64,000 bases of DNA. It comes from Bin75 sp965200435. GTDB lineage: Bacteria > Nitrospirota > Nitrospiria > Nitrospirales > UBA8639. Under the pieces are notes generated by a model, which saw only the letters and a list, made by a program, of their open reading frames with translations, ran no database searches and was not told the origin of the DNA. The stretch is taken from the NCBI GenBank assembly GCA_965200435.1, contig OZ241337.1, positions 930,001-994,000 on the forward strand. The letters are read 5' to 3'. This document shows, in pieces, positions 55,972-63,787 of this stretch. Every line of letters starts with the position of its first letter. Within the stretch, counting starts at the first letter, position 1. Made by a program: the position numbers and the translations under genes.

Positions 55972-56415
55972 TGAATACGGTCATTGACCAGGATCAACCC
56001 ATGGTGCTTGGAGCCGTCTTACTGGCCGCGGCTTTCGCAGGCTATTCTCGTCGCCTCTAAGGAACCTCTGATGCCAACATGGGTGGTCCGACAACCGCCG
56101 ACTCGATGGCTGCGGCTCTCCAGTGGGAGTCGTTGGGGACCCTCTGATTTCGTGCACGATCGGGCACATGGCGGCGTGGTGTCCTCGCTCACCCCTCACC
56201 GATCTCTCTGAGAAGCTGCGGGTTTCGCTCCGGGACGCCTGGCCCTGCATCCCGCTCGTGCACGAAATCAGAGGGTCCTTAGTCGTCCCCGCGACCTTAT
56301 GTGGAACGGTCGGGTACGCCGTTGCGACGTTTCTGGGCGTACTGGTTGGGAACGTGTTAAAAACGTCATTGATGGATTCGTGCTTTCGCGCGACGACCGG
56401 TCTATGTTCATGATG
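55971..56415 (+). pseudogene. small membrane protein gene split by a MITE
   Basis: The first part, overlapping the preceding TGA at 55971, encodes MNTVIDQDQPMVLGAVLLAA then AFAGYSRRL before a TAA that matches a MITE end (TAAGGAACCTCTGATG, 56058-56073). After the MITE at 56136-56278 an open frame encodes PATLCGTVGYAVATFLGVLV, then GNVLKTSLMDSC. Both halves have a Gly/Ala-rich transmembrane helix. A single small membrane protein interrupted by repeat insertion is the simplest reading. No family recognised. Confidence 0.35.
56136..56278 (-). mobile_element. MITE, reverse orientation
   Basis: GGGACCCTCTGATTTCGTGC at the left and the inverted GCACGAAATCAGAGGGTCC at the right; these 19-20-base ends pair perfectly, longer than in other copies. 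Interior as in the 27839 and 61075 copies. A solo MITE end lies just upstream at 56058-56073, so two insertions may have occurred here. Confidence 0.88.
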
Positions 56416-56865
56416 CACCTCTTTGCCTATGGAACGCTGGAAATCCCGGACGTGATGGAAGCCATCACCGGTAAAACGTGGACTTCTGCCGAAGCCCGGG
56501 CAAACGGATTCGCCAAATTTTTGCTCAAAGGTCGAATCTATCCGGGCATGACGGCCGTCAAGGGAGCCACCTGTTCGGGCAGGATCTATTATCATATAGA
56601 CCGCCGGACCCTCGAAATCCTGGATGCCTTTGAAGACGAGGTGTATACCCGGGCATGTATTGACGTGGCGGTTTCGGACGGTCGATCCTTGCCGGCCCAT
56701 GCCTACCTTATTCCTCCACTCCACCGGAATTGCCTCGCGTCCACTCCATGGCGACCGGACGAATTCATGACCAGACACCTTGTCGCCTACCTGGAAGCCT
56801 GCAACGTCTTTCGCCGGGAAATAGAGGGTGGTCCCAGCGCTATCCCGAAGTTGGAAAAACCCTGA
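56404..56865 (+). CDS. AIG2/gamma-glutamylcyclotransferase-like protein
   Basis: 153 residues from ATG 56404 (ATG 56410 and 56413 also in frame). MHLFAYGTLEIPDVMEAI gives the YGTL motif of the BtrG/GGCT fold; GRIYPGMTAV and GRIYYHIDRRTLEILDAFED correspond to the family's next strands, with the usual catalytic-type acidic residue in DAFEDEVY. Enzymes of this fold cyclise gamma-glutamyl-amines; the true substrate is unknown. It follows the MITE-split region and reads towards the peroxidase gene. Confidence 0.8.
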   Translation: MFMMHLFAYGTLEIPDVMEAITGKTWTSAEARANGFAKFLLKGRIYPGMTAVKGATCSGRIYYHIDRRTLEILDAFEDEVYTRACIDVAVSDGRSLPAHAYLIPPLHRNCLASTPWRPDEFMTRHLVAYLEACNVFRREIEGGPSAIPKLEKP

Positions 56866-57023
56866 AAAATCGTTTTGACTAAATGCTGCGCACAAAGGAA
56901 AATGTTGGATAATCCGAGATGAATATCCGGCTGAGAGGAACACACCGTTCGAAGGCACGAATTCCTTGTACACCGCAAAGAGCGCATACCCGGAAAGATG
57001 ATTGACAAAACAGGAGGCACGAA

Positions 57024-58133
57024 ATGACAGACAACAAAGGACTGAACGGTTTCCCGGACGTCATCAAAGACTCTCGACCTCGATGGGCTCTCATCGTGGG
57101 ATTCCTGCTGCTCTTCGTCACTATTCAAGCCGGTCTGACCCAAGCAGACCAATCGCCGGGCTCCGGAGAGGCTCCTTTTCAACTGACTCTGCCGTTGGGA
57201 TTGGAACAAGACGGTCTTGTCAGCCCCAAGGATAATCCCTTAACCAAAGAAAAGGTGGAACTTGGGAAGCTGTTGTTCTTTGATACACGACTGTCAGCGA
57301 ATGAGACGATCTCCTGTGCAAGCTGCCACGTGCCGTCCCTGGCCTTTACGGATGGGCAGCCGACCTCCACGGGCATTCATGGGCAAAAAGGCGGGAGAAA
57401 TGCTCCGACGGCCATCAATCGGGTCTTCAGCGCGGCCCAATTTTGGGATGGGCGGGCAGCCACGCTCGAGGAGCAATCCGTGGGCCCGTTCGCCAACCCC
57501 ATCGAGCATGGATTTAAGGATCACGACGAACTGATGGCCAAAGTGAAGGCCATTGCCGGCTATGGCCCCTTATTTGAACGGGCCTTCGGGTCGCCTGACG
57601 TGACGACTGACCTGATTGGCAAAGCCATTGCCAGTTTTCAACGCACCCTGCTCTCCGGGAACAGCAACTACGATCGCTTCACCATCGGGAACGAGGAGCA
57701 GGCGTTATCGGCCAATGCTCAAAACGGGCTTCGCGTGTTCCTGGGTAAGGGACAATGTCTCCGCTGTCATTTCGGATTCAACTTTACCGACGAACAATTT
57801 CATAACCTCGGCACGGGGTGGGATCAGCAGTCGAAATTGTTTGCCGACGTCGGCCGCCTAGCCGTGACGAAACAGTCCGAGGACTTGGGCGCATTCAAAA
57901 CGCCGACACTTCGTGAAGTCGCCAAAACGGCACCCTACATGCACGACGGCCACCTGGCGACCTTGCGCGAAGTCGTTGATTTCTACGATCGGGGCGGCAT
58001 ACCGAATCCCTGGCTTGATCCCGCGATCAAGCCCTTGAATTTAACGGATCAGGAAAAGACCGATCTGGTCGAGTTTATGGAATCACTGAACGGGGAGGGT
58101 TGGACCGTCACGCCGCCAACCCAATTCCCCTAG
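57024..58133 (+). CDS. dihaem cytochrome c peroxidase / MauG family
   Basis: 369 residues behind ACAGGAGGCACGAA. An N-terminal hydrophobic segment (WALIVGFLLLFVTIQAGLTQA) exports or anchors it. Two c-type haem sites: CASCH (98-102) and CLRCH (245-249). LGKLLFFDTRLS, NAPTAINRVFSAAQFWDGRA, and LREVAKTAPYMHDGHLATLR (with a Met haem ligand candidate) match bacterial dihaem peroxidases. Periplasmic reduction of hydrogen peroxide is the usual role; MauG-like oxidation cannot be excluded. The TAG stop is contributed by the adjacent MITE. Confidence 0.92.
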   Translation: MTDNKGLNGFPDVIKDSRPRWALIVGFLLLFVTIQAGLTQADQSPGSGEAPFQLTLPLGLEQDGLVSPKDNPLTKEKVELGKLLFFDTRLSANETISCASCHVPSLAFTDGQPTSTGIHGQKGGRNAPTAINRVFSAAQFWDGRAATLEEQSVGPFANPIEHGFKDHDELMAKVKAIAGYGPLFERAFGSPDVTTDLIGKAIASFQRTLLSGNSNYDRFTIGNEEQALSANAQNGLRVFLGKGQCLRCHFGFNFTDEQFHNLGTGWDQQSKLFADVGRLAVTKQSEDLGAFKTPTLREVAKTAPYMHDGHLATLREVVDFYDRGGIPNPWLDPAIKPLNLTDQEKTDLVEFMESLNGEGWTVTPPTQFP

Positions 58134-58275
58134 GGAACCTCTGATTAATTGTGATAGCGGGATGCAGGGCAAGGCGTCCCGCAGCGAAACCCGAGACATA
58201 TCAAGTGGATAGTCGAGGGTTGAGCGAGGACACCACGCCGCCATGCGCCCGATCGTGCAATAAATCAGAGGTTCC
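58133..58275 (+). mobile_element. MITE, forward orientation
   Basis: GGGAACCTCTGATTAATTG at the left, AATAAATCAGAGGTTCCC at the right, TA on each side (58131-58132, 58276-58277). The left TA plus G makes the TAG stop of the peroxidase gene. Confidence 0.92.
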
Positions 58276-58305
58276 CTAGGAAAAGGCGAGTTCTGACGAC
58301 GGGGC

Positions 58306-59175
58306 TTACCGCGCGCCGGGTAAAAAGGCGCCGCTGAACCGTCCTTGATACACTTCGGTGACCGGACCTTTCATAGTCAGGCCGTACTGGGCATCCACCG
58401 TGATGTCCAGTCTGCCGCCGGGAGCCAGCACCTTGACCGGGCTTTTCACCAACCCCAAGCGAACCCCGGCACTGGCCACCGCACAGGCGGAGGAGCCGGA
58501 CGCCTGTGTCTCTCCGGCACCCCGCTCCCAGATCAAAATGGACACGGCGTGCGGGCCTGTGGGAAACGCCAGTTGCACGTTCGTGCGCTTGGGAAAGGTG
58601 GGATGAGTTTCCAATTCCGGCCCCATACGAAGTAAATCCTCACGGGTCCATGGCTCGCCACGGTCCCTGAACACCACACAATGCGGGTTGCCGACGCTCA
58701 CCCCTGTAAAGCGCAGAGACTGCCCAACGGCTTTGATCGGCTGCATGATCAACTCCGGAGCCTTAATGGTGCAGGGTAAGTCCCTCGGCCTGAACGAGGC
58801 TCGCCCCATATCCACGGTCGCGCCGTTGACCTGCCCCTTCCCGTCCAACGTCAACTCCACGCGGACCAGCCCGCCCTTGGTTTCAACTGAAAAAGACCGG
58901 CGCTTCGTCTTTTTCGTGGCATATAAGAAACAGCCGAAAATGCGCAACCCATTTCCGGATTTTTCCGCCTCGCTCCCGTCAGGGTTGAAAATCCGCAACC
59001 CGAAGTCGGCTTTTTTCGAGGGCACCAGCGCCAGGATCCCATCACTCCCCACGCCCCAATGCCGATCACAAATCGCGCGAATGGTCTTGGCCGTCAGTTT
59101 AAACGTCAACTGCCTGGGATCAAGGGCAATATAATCATTGCCCAATCCGTGGCCTTTAAAAAAGGAATTGGTCAT
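58306..59175 (-). CDS. DapF-fold isomerase, both catalytic Cys replaced by Ser
   Basis: 289 residues from ATG 59175 (MTNSFFKGHGLGNDYIALDP). The fold and length are those of diaminopimelate epimerase: GHGLGNDYI, RHWGVGSDG, RIFNPDGSEAEKSGNGLRIF, VSVGNPHCVVF, ERGAGETQASGSSACAVASA and PGGRLDITVD. In authentic DapF the acid/base pair is two cysteines (Haemophilus influenzae Cys73 in QCGNGAR and Cys217 in QACGSGA). Here they are Ser73 (KSGNGLR, codon TCC at 58959-58957) and Ser226 (QASGSSA, codon TCC at 58500-58498). A thiolate-dependent epimerase is therefore not expected. It may be an isomerase with a different mechanism or substrate, or a weak enzyme. No symbol given for that reason. Confidence 0.85.
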   Translation of the reverse strand: MTNSFFKGHGLGNDYIALDPRQLTFKLTAKTIRAICDRHWGVGSDGILALVPSKKADFGLRIFNPDGSEAEKSGNGLRIFGCFLYATKKTKRRSFSVETKGGLVRVELTLDGKGQVNGATVDMGRASFRPRDLPCTIKAPELIMQPIKAVGQSLRFTGVSVGNPHCVVFRDRGEPWTREDLLRMGPELETHPTFPKRTNVQLAFPTGPHAVSILIWERGAGETQASGSSACAVASAGVRLGLVKSPVKVLAPGGRLDITVDAQYGLTMKGPVTEVYQGRFSGAFLPGAR

Positions 59176-59202
59176 CGTCCGCGACGGAATGGTTATTGAC
59201 AA

Positions 59203-59760
59203 AAATGTACACGGAATTCCGTCTCGGGGTCAAAGGAAACGGATCGCTCTTGCGTACGACTCGAGGGGTCGTCGACTGAGTGGGGGTAATAATCTTTACC
59301 GGAAGGGCGTGGCGCCTGAAATCGAGACCTCGCTGCGTGTAGCCTGCATCAAAAGTTTTTGAAGACGTCCTGTCTTCAAACGACGATGAGCCCGCTTTCT
59401 TGGGAAAGCGGGCTCACGTGCGTCGTGCGCGTGATGCGCTCTCATGGTTCTGCTGGTATTGACCCGCCAGTGGCGAAGCCAGTCTTTTTCCGGATAAGCC
59501 TGTTGCCAGTGGGAGAATTCACTTGGGAATTCTGCATGTTCCGGCTCTTATCAGGTCGTTCCGACTTTGTGCCTCTAAGCACGGTCCGGAAGCATTGCCT
59601 CTTGGCAACGAAGCCCGCATCCCGAAGACGGTCTATCCCTTCGCTCGCTGCGGGCCTTACGTTTTTGGTGGGCTGAGGTCATTCATGGTTGACCCCTTTT
59701 GTGAGAAAGAAAACGTATCGATGATATTGTTGTCCTTTTCGTTTTTGATGTCAAGGCTTT
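59203..59760. other. non-coding stretch with a strong 12-bp hairpin
   Basis: No gene supported. GAGCCCGCTTTC-TTGG-GAAAGCGGGCTC at 59388-59415 is a perfect 12-bp stem with a 4-nt loop, preceded by GAAGAC-GTCCT-GTCTTC at 59361-59377. Neither is followed by a T-run, so a terminator is not clear. The region may be a remnant of a lost gene or a structured RNA. Open frames across it have no recognisable product. Confidence 0.4.
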
Positions 59761-60797
59761 GTATGGGTCCACCACATTTGGCACTCGGGTTGGTGGTGAA
59801 TCAGGAATTGTACCGGAGATTGCCGCCCAAGGCTATGGTGGGGCAACACGGTATTGTAGGCCAGCAACCAATCGGCCAGTTTGCGGTTAAAGGCCGCCAA
59901 ATCGTCGAACAGCAGATCCTCGTGGTAGTCCACGAAGGTCTCTTGCAGGGTGCGATTGAACCGTTCCGCATGAGCGTTCATTTTCGGGGATCGGGGATAC
60001 GTCCACCAGTGGGTGATGCCGCGTTCATCGAGCCGGTGCTGGAAATGCCCCTGGAACTCCGGGCCGTTATCGGAGAGGAGGACCCGGGGTGGGGCCGGGA
60101 GCAACGCACAGAGTGCATCGAGGGCGTGGGTGGCATGGCGGCTGGAGGCGGTGGCGGTGGCCACAGCGAAGGCGAAGCGACTGCAGGGATCGATGAAGGT
60201 AAATAGGTAGCGGCGGAGTCCGGCGTGGAGCCGCACAACGGGATCGCCGGCCAAGACCGCCAGGGGCTGGGCGGGGCGGGGCCGGGGCGGGCGGGATTTC
60301 CGGCGCCGTGTCCGGGGTTTGGGCCGGCCCCGGGCATCCAGGCGGCTCGGCGTGTGCCGCATCCGGTCCGGGGCGCGGGCGATCAGGCGCCCGATGGTGG
60401 AGACCCTGGGGAGGGCTAGCCCGTGCTGCGCACACCACGGCCGCAGTAGGACGTGCAGCTTGGCCTTCCCACGGTTGGGATACGTGGTGCGTAGCCGCCG
60501 GATCGCTTGGCTCAGGGCGGGTGGCCACGTGGCCTGCCGCCGCCGGTGGGGGGCCCTAGAGCGGACGGCCAACGCCTGCGGGTCCCCGCCAGCCTGAGTG
60601 AGCGCCCGCTGCCAGCGATAAAGCGTCCGGCGGCTGACGCCAAAGGCCTCCCCCGTCGCGGCTGGGCCATGCCGGGCGCAAAAGTGCAGAATCTTGAGTC
60701 GGTGATGGGCTTCGTGGGGTATCATGTCCCAACGATGCCCGAATTGCGTTAGTCGATAAAACCCCCTGATGCGATAGCCGACATGGTGGATTTGCAT
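59751..60797 (-). CDS. IS481-like transposase (copy D), apparently intact
   Basis: 348 residues from ATG 60797 after GGAGGGGAGG. Helix-turn-helix, LAGDPVV, LLSDNGPEFQG and NAHAERFNRT are all conserved. The stop is in host DNA three codons beyond the IS end. With copy A this is one of two copies that could be active. Confidence 0.88.
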   Translation of the reverse strand: MQIHHVGYRIRGFYRLTQFGHRWDMIPHEAHHRLKILHFCARHGPAATGEAFGVSRRTLYRWQRALTQAGGDPQALAVRSRAPHRRRQATWPPALSQAIRRLRTTYPNRGKAKLHVLLRPWCAQHGLALPRVSTIGRLIARAPDRMRHTPSRLDARGRPKPRTRRRKSRPPRPRPAQPLAVLAGDPVVRLHAGLRRYLFTFIDPCSRFAFAVATATASSRHATHALDALCALLPAPPRVLLSDNGPEFQGHFQHRLDERGITHWWTYPRSPKMNAHAERFNRTLQETFVDYHEDLLFDDLAAFNRKLADWLLAYNTVLPHHSLGRQSPVQFLIHHQPECQMWWTHTKP

Positions 60798-60845
60798 GGC
60801 CTCCCCTCCTGTTTCGAGGAGAGCCAAAGGTTTCTGAACTTATAC
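59761..60845 (-). mobile_element. IS481-like insertion sequence, copy D (1085 bp)
   Basis: Ends GTATGGGTCCACCACATTTG and the complement of GTATAAGTTCAGAAACCTTT. Flanks AGGCTTT and AGGACTG do not form a clear duplication. Coding part nearly identical to copies A and E. Confidence 0.9.
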
Positions 60846-61074
60846 AGGACTGTTTTCGAGGGATGATGTATGTAACTTGACCAAGGTCTTCATGGCCTGA
60901 CTGACCCCCGACCACGGGTCCCCTTCAGGTCGGATGACGCGACGCTCATCCGGCCTACCCGACTGACCGGAGCGCCCCCAACCCCCTCAATCCCCCTTAT
61001 CAGGGGGACGGGGCCGGGCTTGGGTTAGCCGCAGGCGTAATCCGACAAGGCTCACAGACAGGCCTGCCAAGTGA
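60846..61074. other. intergenic with repeated sequence
   Basis: No gene. TCCCCCTTATCAGGGGGA near 60990-61008 is a hairpin. The stretch GCCGCAGGCGT...GCTCACAGACAGGCCTGCC just before the MITE (about 61028-61068) also occurs just before the MITE at 6830 (about 6787-6826), so the two MITEs sit in the same repeated context. Confidence 0.5.
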
Positions 61075-61217
61075 GGGAACCTCTGATTGAGTGCACTATC
61101 GGGCGCATGGCTGCGTGGTGTCCTCGCTCAACCCTCACCTCTCTCTCTGATACGCTTCGGGTTTCGCTCCGGGACGCTTGGCCCGGCATCCCGCTCTCAC
61201 ACGAAATCAGAGGTTCC
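61075..61217 (-). mobile_element. MITE, reverse orientation
   Basis: GGGAACCTCTGATTGAGTGC at the left, AATCAGAGGTTCC at the right; flanks GA and TTA, so the TA duplication is not kept. Interior as in the other reverse copies. Confidence 0.88.
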
Positions 61218-61295
61218 TTAGCCGCAAGCCCATGACTTTGGATGAAACACGAAATATGGAATGACGACGTCCAGATTTCGTGATATATTGGTTCC

Positions 61296-62444
61296 GTGAT
61301 TCGCCGGGACACACATCTGAAGGCGGTGCATCGGCTGTTGCAGCGCAATCCCGTTGTGGCGTTGCTCGGCGCCAGACAGGCCGGCAAGACGACACTGGCG
61401 CGGCAAATCGCACAACCTCGTTCGGGGCCAACGCACGTGTTCGATCTCGAGTCATCTGCGGACTTGGCGCGCCTTGCTGATCCCCTGCTCGCGCTGTCAC
61501 CGCTCAAGGGGCTGGTGGTGCTCGACGAAGTGCAACGCCGCCCGGATCTGTTTCCGACCTTGCGCGTACTGGCCGATCGCCGTCCCCGGCCTGCGCGATT
61601 CCTGGTCCTCGGCAGCGCCTCGCCCGACTTGCTGCGTCAGAGTTCCGAGTCGCTGGCGGGACGGATTGCCTACTACGAATTGCCCTGTCTGTGGTTGGGG
61701 GAGACAGGTGTGGGAAGGATCGATCAACTCTGGCTACGAGGTGGCTTTCCCCGGTCGTTCACAGCCCCGAGCCACGACGCGAGCGATCGCTGGCGGCGCG
61801 ACTTCGTGCGGACTTTTCTCGAGCGGGACATTCCGCAGCTCGGCATCCGCGTCCCCAGCGCCACGTTGGAGCGCTTCTGGTCGATGCTGGCCCACTACCA
61901 TGCCCAGGTGTGGAACGGTTCCGAATTGGCACGGGCGTTCGGCGTTTCGCACCATGCAGTGCGCCGTTACCTCGACGCGCTGGCGGGAACGTTCATGGTG
62001 CGGGTGTTGAAACCCTGGAACGTCAACCTCGGCAAGCGCCAAGTCAAGGCCCCCAAGGTCTACATTCGGGATTCCGGGCTCTTGCACCGGTTGCTCCAGG
62101 TAGGAACCCACACCGAACTAGAACGCCATCCCAAGGTCGGCGCGTCCTGGGAGGGCTTCATGATCGAGAACATCGTCCATGCGCTTGATGCCGACGAGCG
62201 CCAGTGCCATTTTTGGGCGGTCCACTCGGGGGCCGAGATCGATTTGATTGTGCAGCACGGCGGACGCCTGCACGGCTTCGAGATCAAGCGCACGACCGCA
62301 CCCGCCGTGACCCGCACGATGCGCACGGCGATGGCCGACCTCGGGCTGCGATCGCTGGACGTGATTCATGCCGGTGACCATACCTTCCCGCTGGCGAAGA
62401 ATATCCGCGCGGTCGCGGCTGGGAGGCTGCTGGATGATCTGTGA
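61296..62444 (+). CDS. AAA-14 / DUF4143 ATPase
   Basis: 382 residues, GTG start at 61296. P-loop LLGARQAGKTTLAR (about 24-37), Walker B GLVVLDEVQRRPDLFP, sensor-like RFLVLGSASPDLL, then the DUF4143 C-terminal domain (LWLRGGFPRSF, ERDIPQLGIRVP, a winged-helix-like WNGSELARAFGVSHHAVRRY, and KAPKVYIRDSGLLHRLLQ) ending in a PD-(D/E)XK-like fold segment (EIDLIVQHGGRLHGFEIKRT). The family is widespread in accessory regions; function is unsettled. No ribosome-binding site is obvious. Confidence 0.88.
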   Translation: MIRRDTHLKAVHRLLQRNPVVALLGARQAGKTTLARQIAQPRSGPTHVFDLESSADLARLADPLLALSPLKGLVVLDEVQRRPDLFPTLRVLADRRPRPARFLVLGSASPDLLRQSSESLAGRIAYYELPCLWLGETGVGRIDQLWLRGGFPRSFTAPSHDASDRWRRDFVRTFLERDIPQLGIRVPSATLERFWSMLAHYHAQVWNGSELARAFGVSHHAVRRYLDALAGTFMVRVLKPWNVNLGKRQVKAPKVYIRDSGLLHRLLQVGTHTELERHPKVGASWEGFMIENIVHALDADERQCHFWAVHSGAEIDLIVQHGGRLHGFEIKRTTAPAVTRTMRTAMADLGLRSLDVIHAGDHTFPLAKNIRAVAAGRLLDDL

Positions 62445-62511
62445 GATGGCGGGTGGCCGAGACGCGGGAGTTGGATCGCGAGATCCGCGGTCGCGGCAAG
62501 GGGCGCCCGTT

Positions 62512-63595
62512 GTATGGGGCCACCACATTTGGCACTCGGGTTGGTGGTGAATCAGGGATTGTACCGGAGATTGCCGCCCAAGGCTATGGTGGGGCAACAC
62601 GGTATTGTAGGCAGCAACCAATCGGCCAGTTTGCGGTTAAAGGCCGCCAAATCGTCGAACAGCAGATCCTCGTGGTAGTCCACGAAGGTCTCTTGCAGGG
62701 TGCGATTGAACCGTTCCGCATGAGCGTTCATTTTCGGGGATCGGGGATACGTCCACCAGTGGGTGATGCCGCGTTCATCGAGCCGGTGCTGGAAATGCCC
62801 CTGGAACTCCGGGCCGTTATCGGAGAGGAGGACCCGGGGTGGGGCCGGGAGCAACGCACAGAGTGCATCGAGGGCGTGGGTGGCATGGCGGCTGGAGGCG
62901 GTGGCGGTGGCCACAGCGAAGGCGAAGCGCCTGCAGGGATCGATGAAGGTGAATAGGTAGCGGCGGAGTCCGGCGTGGAGCCGCACAACGGGATCGCCGG
63001 CCAAGACCGCCAGGGGCTGGGCGGGGCGGGGCCGGGGCGGGCGGGATTTCCGGCGCCGTGTCCGGGGTTTGGGCCGGCCCCGGGCATCCAGGCGGCTCGG
63101 CGTGTGCCGCATCCGGTCCGGGGCGCGGGCGATCAGGCGCCCGATGGTGGAGACCCTGGGGAGGGCTAGCCCGTGCTGCGCACACCACGGCCGCAGTAGG
63201 ACGTGCAGCTTGGCCTTCCCACGGTTGGGATACGTGGTGCGTAGCCGCCGGATCGCTTGGCTCAGGGCGGGTGGCCACGTGGCCTGCCGCCGCCGGTGGG
63301 GGGCCCTAGAGCGGACGGCCAACGCCTGCGGGTCCCCGCCAGCCTGAGTGAGCGCCCGCTGCCAGCGATAAAGCGTCCGGCGGCTGACGCCAAAGGCCTC
63401 CCCCGTCGCGGCTGGGCCATGCCGGGCGCAAAAGTGCAGAATCTTGAGTCGGTGATGGGCTTCGTGGGGTATCATGTCCCAACGATGCCCGAATTGCGTT
63501 AGTCGATAAAACCCCCTGATGCGATAGCCGACATGGTGGATTTGCATGGCCTCTCCTCCTGTTTCGAGGAGTGCCAAAGGTTTCTGAACTTATAC
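62512..63595 (-). mobile_element. IS481-like insertion sequence, copy E (1084 bp)
   Basis: Ends GTATGGGGCCACCACATTTG and the complement of GTATAAGTTCAGAAACCTTT. One base shorter than the other copies because of a deletion near 62611. Flanks GCCCGTT and ACCCGTG share the core CCCGT. It lies directly against the truncated antitoxin gene. Confidence 0.9.
62552..63547 (-). pseudogene. IS481-like transposase (copy E), frameshifted
   Basis: Identical in design to copies A and D from ATG 63547 through NAHAERFNRT, with one further substitution (DPCSRF to DPCRRF). Deletion of one C at about 62611 (GTAGGCAGC instead of GTAGGCCAGC) shifts the frame after KLADWLL and replaces the last ~30 residues with PTIPCCPTIALGG. 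The catalytic residues lie upstream of the shift, so residual activity is not excluded. Confidence 0.85.
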
Positions 63596-63787
63596 ACCCG
63601 TGGCAAAGTCCCGCCACGAGGCACGAAATCCATGGAAGGCTGGCGTGCCCGGCATTGCCTCCGACCGAGGCGCAAGCCGCTTGGCCAGTGGTTGGTGGAG
63701 AACCTGCCCCGCGGGATCGAACTCGAACTCCCTGAGCGCAGGTCCGACCGCAAGATACCGTTCCTCGACGGCGACAGTGACGCATGA
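63596..63787 (+). pseudogene. truncated antitoxin gene (FitA/VapB-type, ribbon-helix-helix presumed)
   Basis: The frame beginning at the IS boundary encodes RGTKSMEGWRARHCL and RKPLGQWLVENLPRG followed by IELELPERRSDRKIPFLDGD. KSMEaE-like and the LGQWLVENLPRG tail resemble the C-terminal part of FitA-type antitoxins. It stops at the TGA that overlaps the toxin start (ATGA at 63784-63787), the usual coupling. The N-terminal DNA-binding strand and first helix are missing and replaced by the IS; the left flank of the IS does not contain them. Confidence 0.6.

Noticed and set aside
59359..59676. 105-codon plus-strand frame with TnpB-like feel to the opposite strand
   Set aside because: No zinc-ribbon cysteines or RuvC motif on either strand; insufficient to call a TnpB relic or guide RNA.
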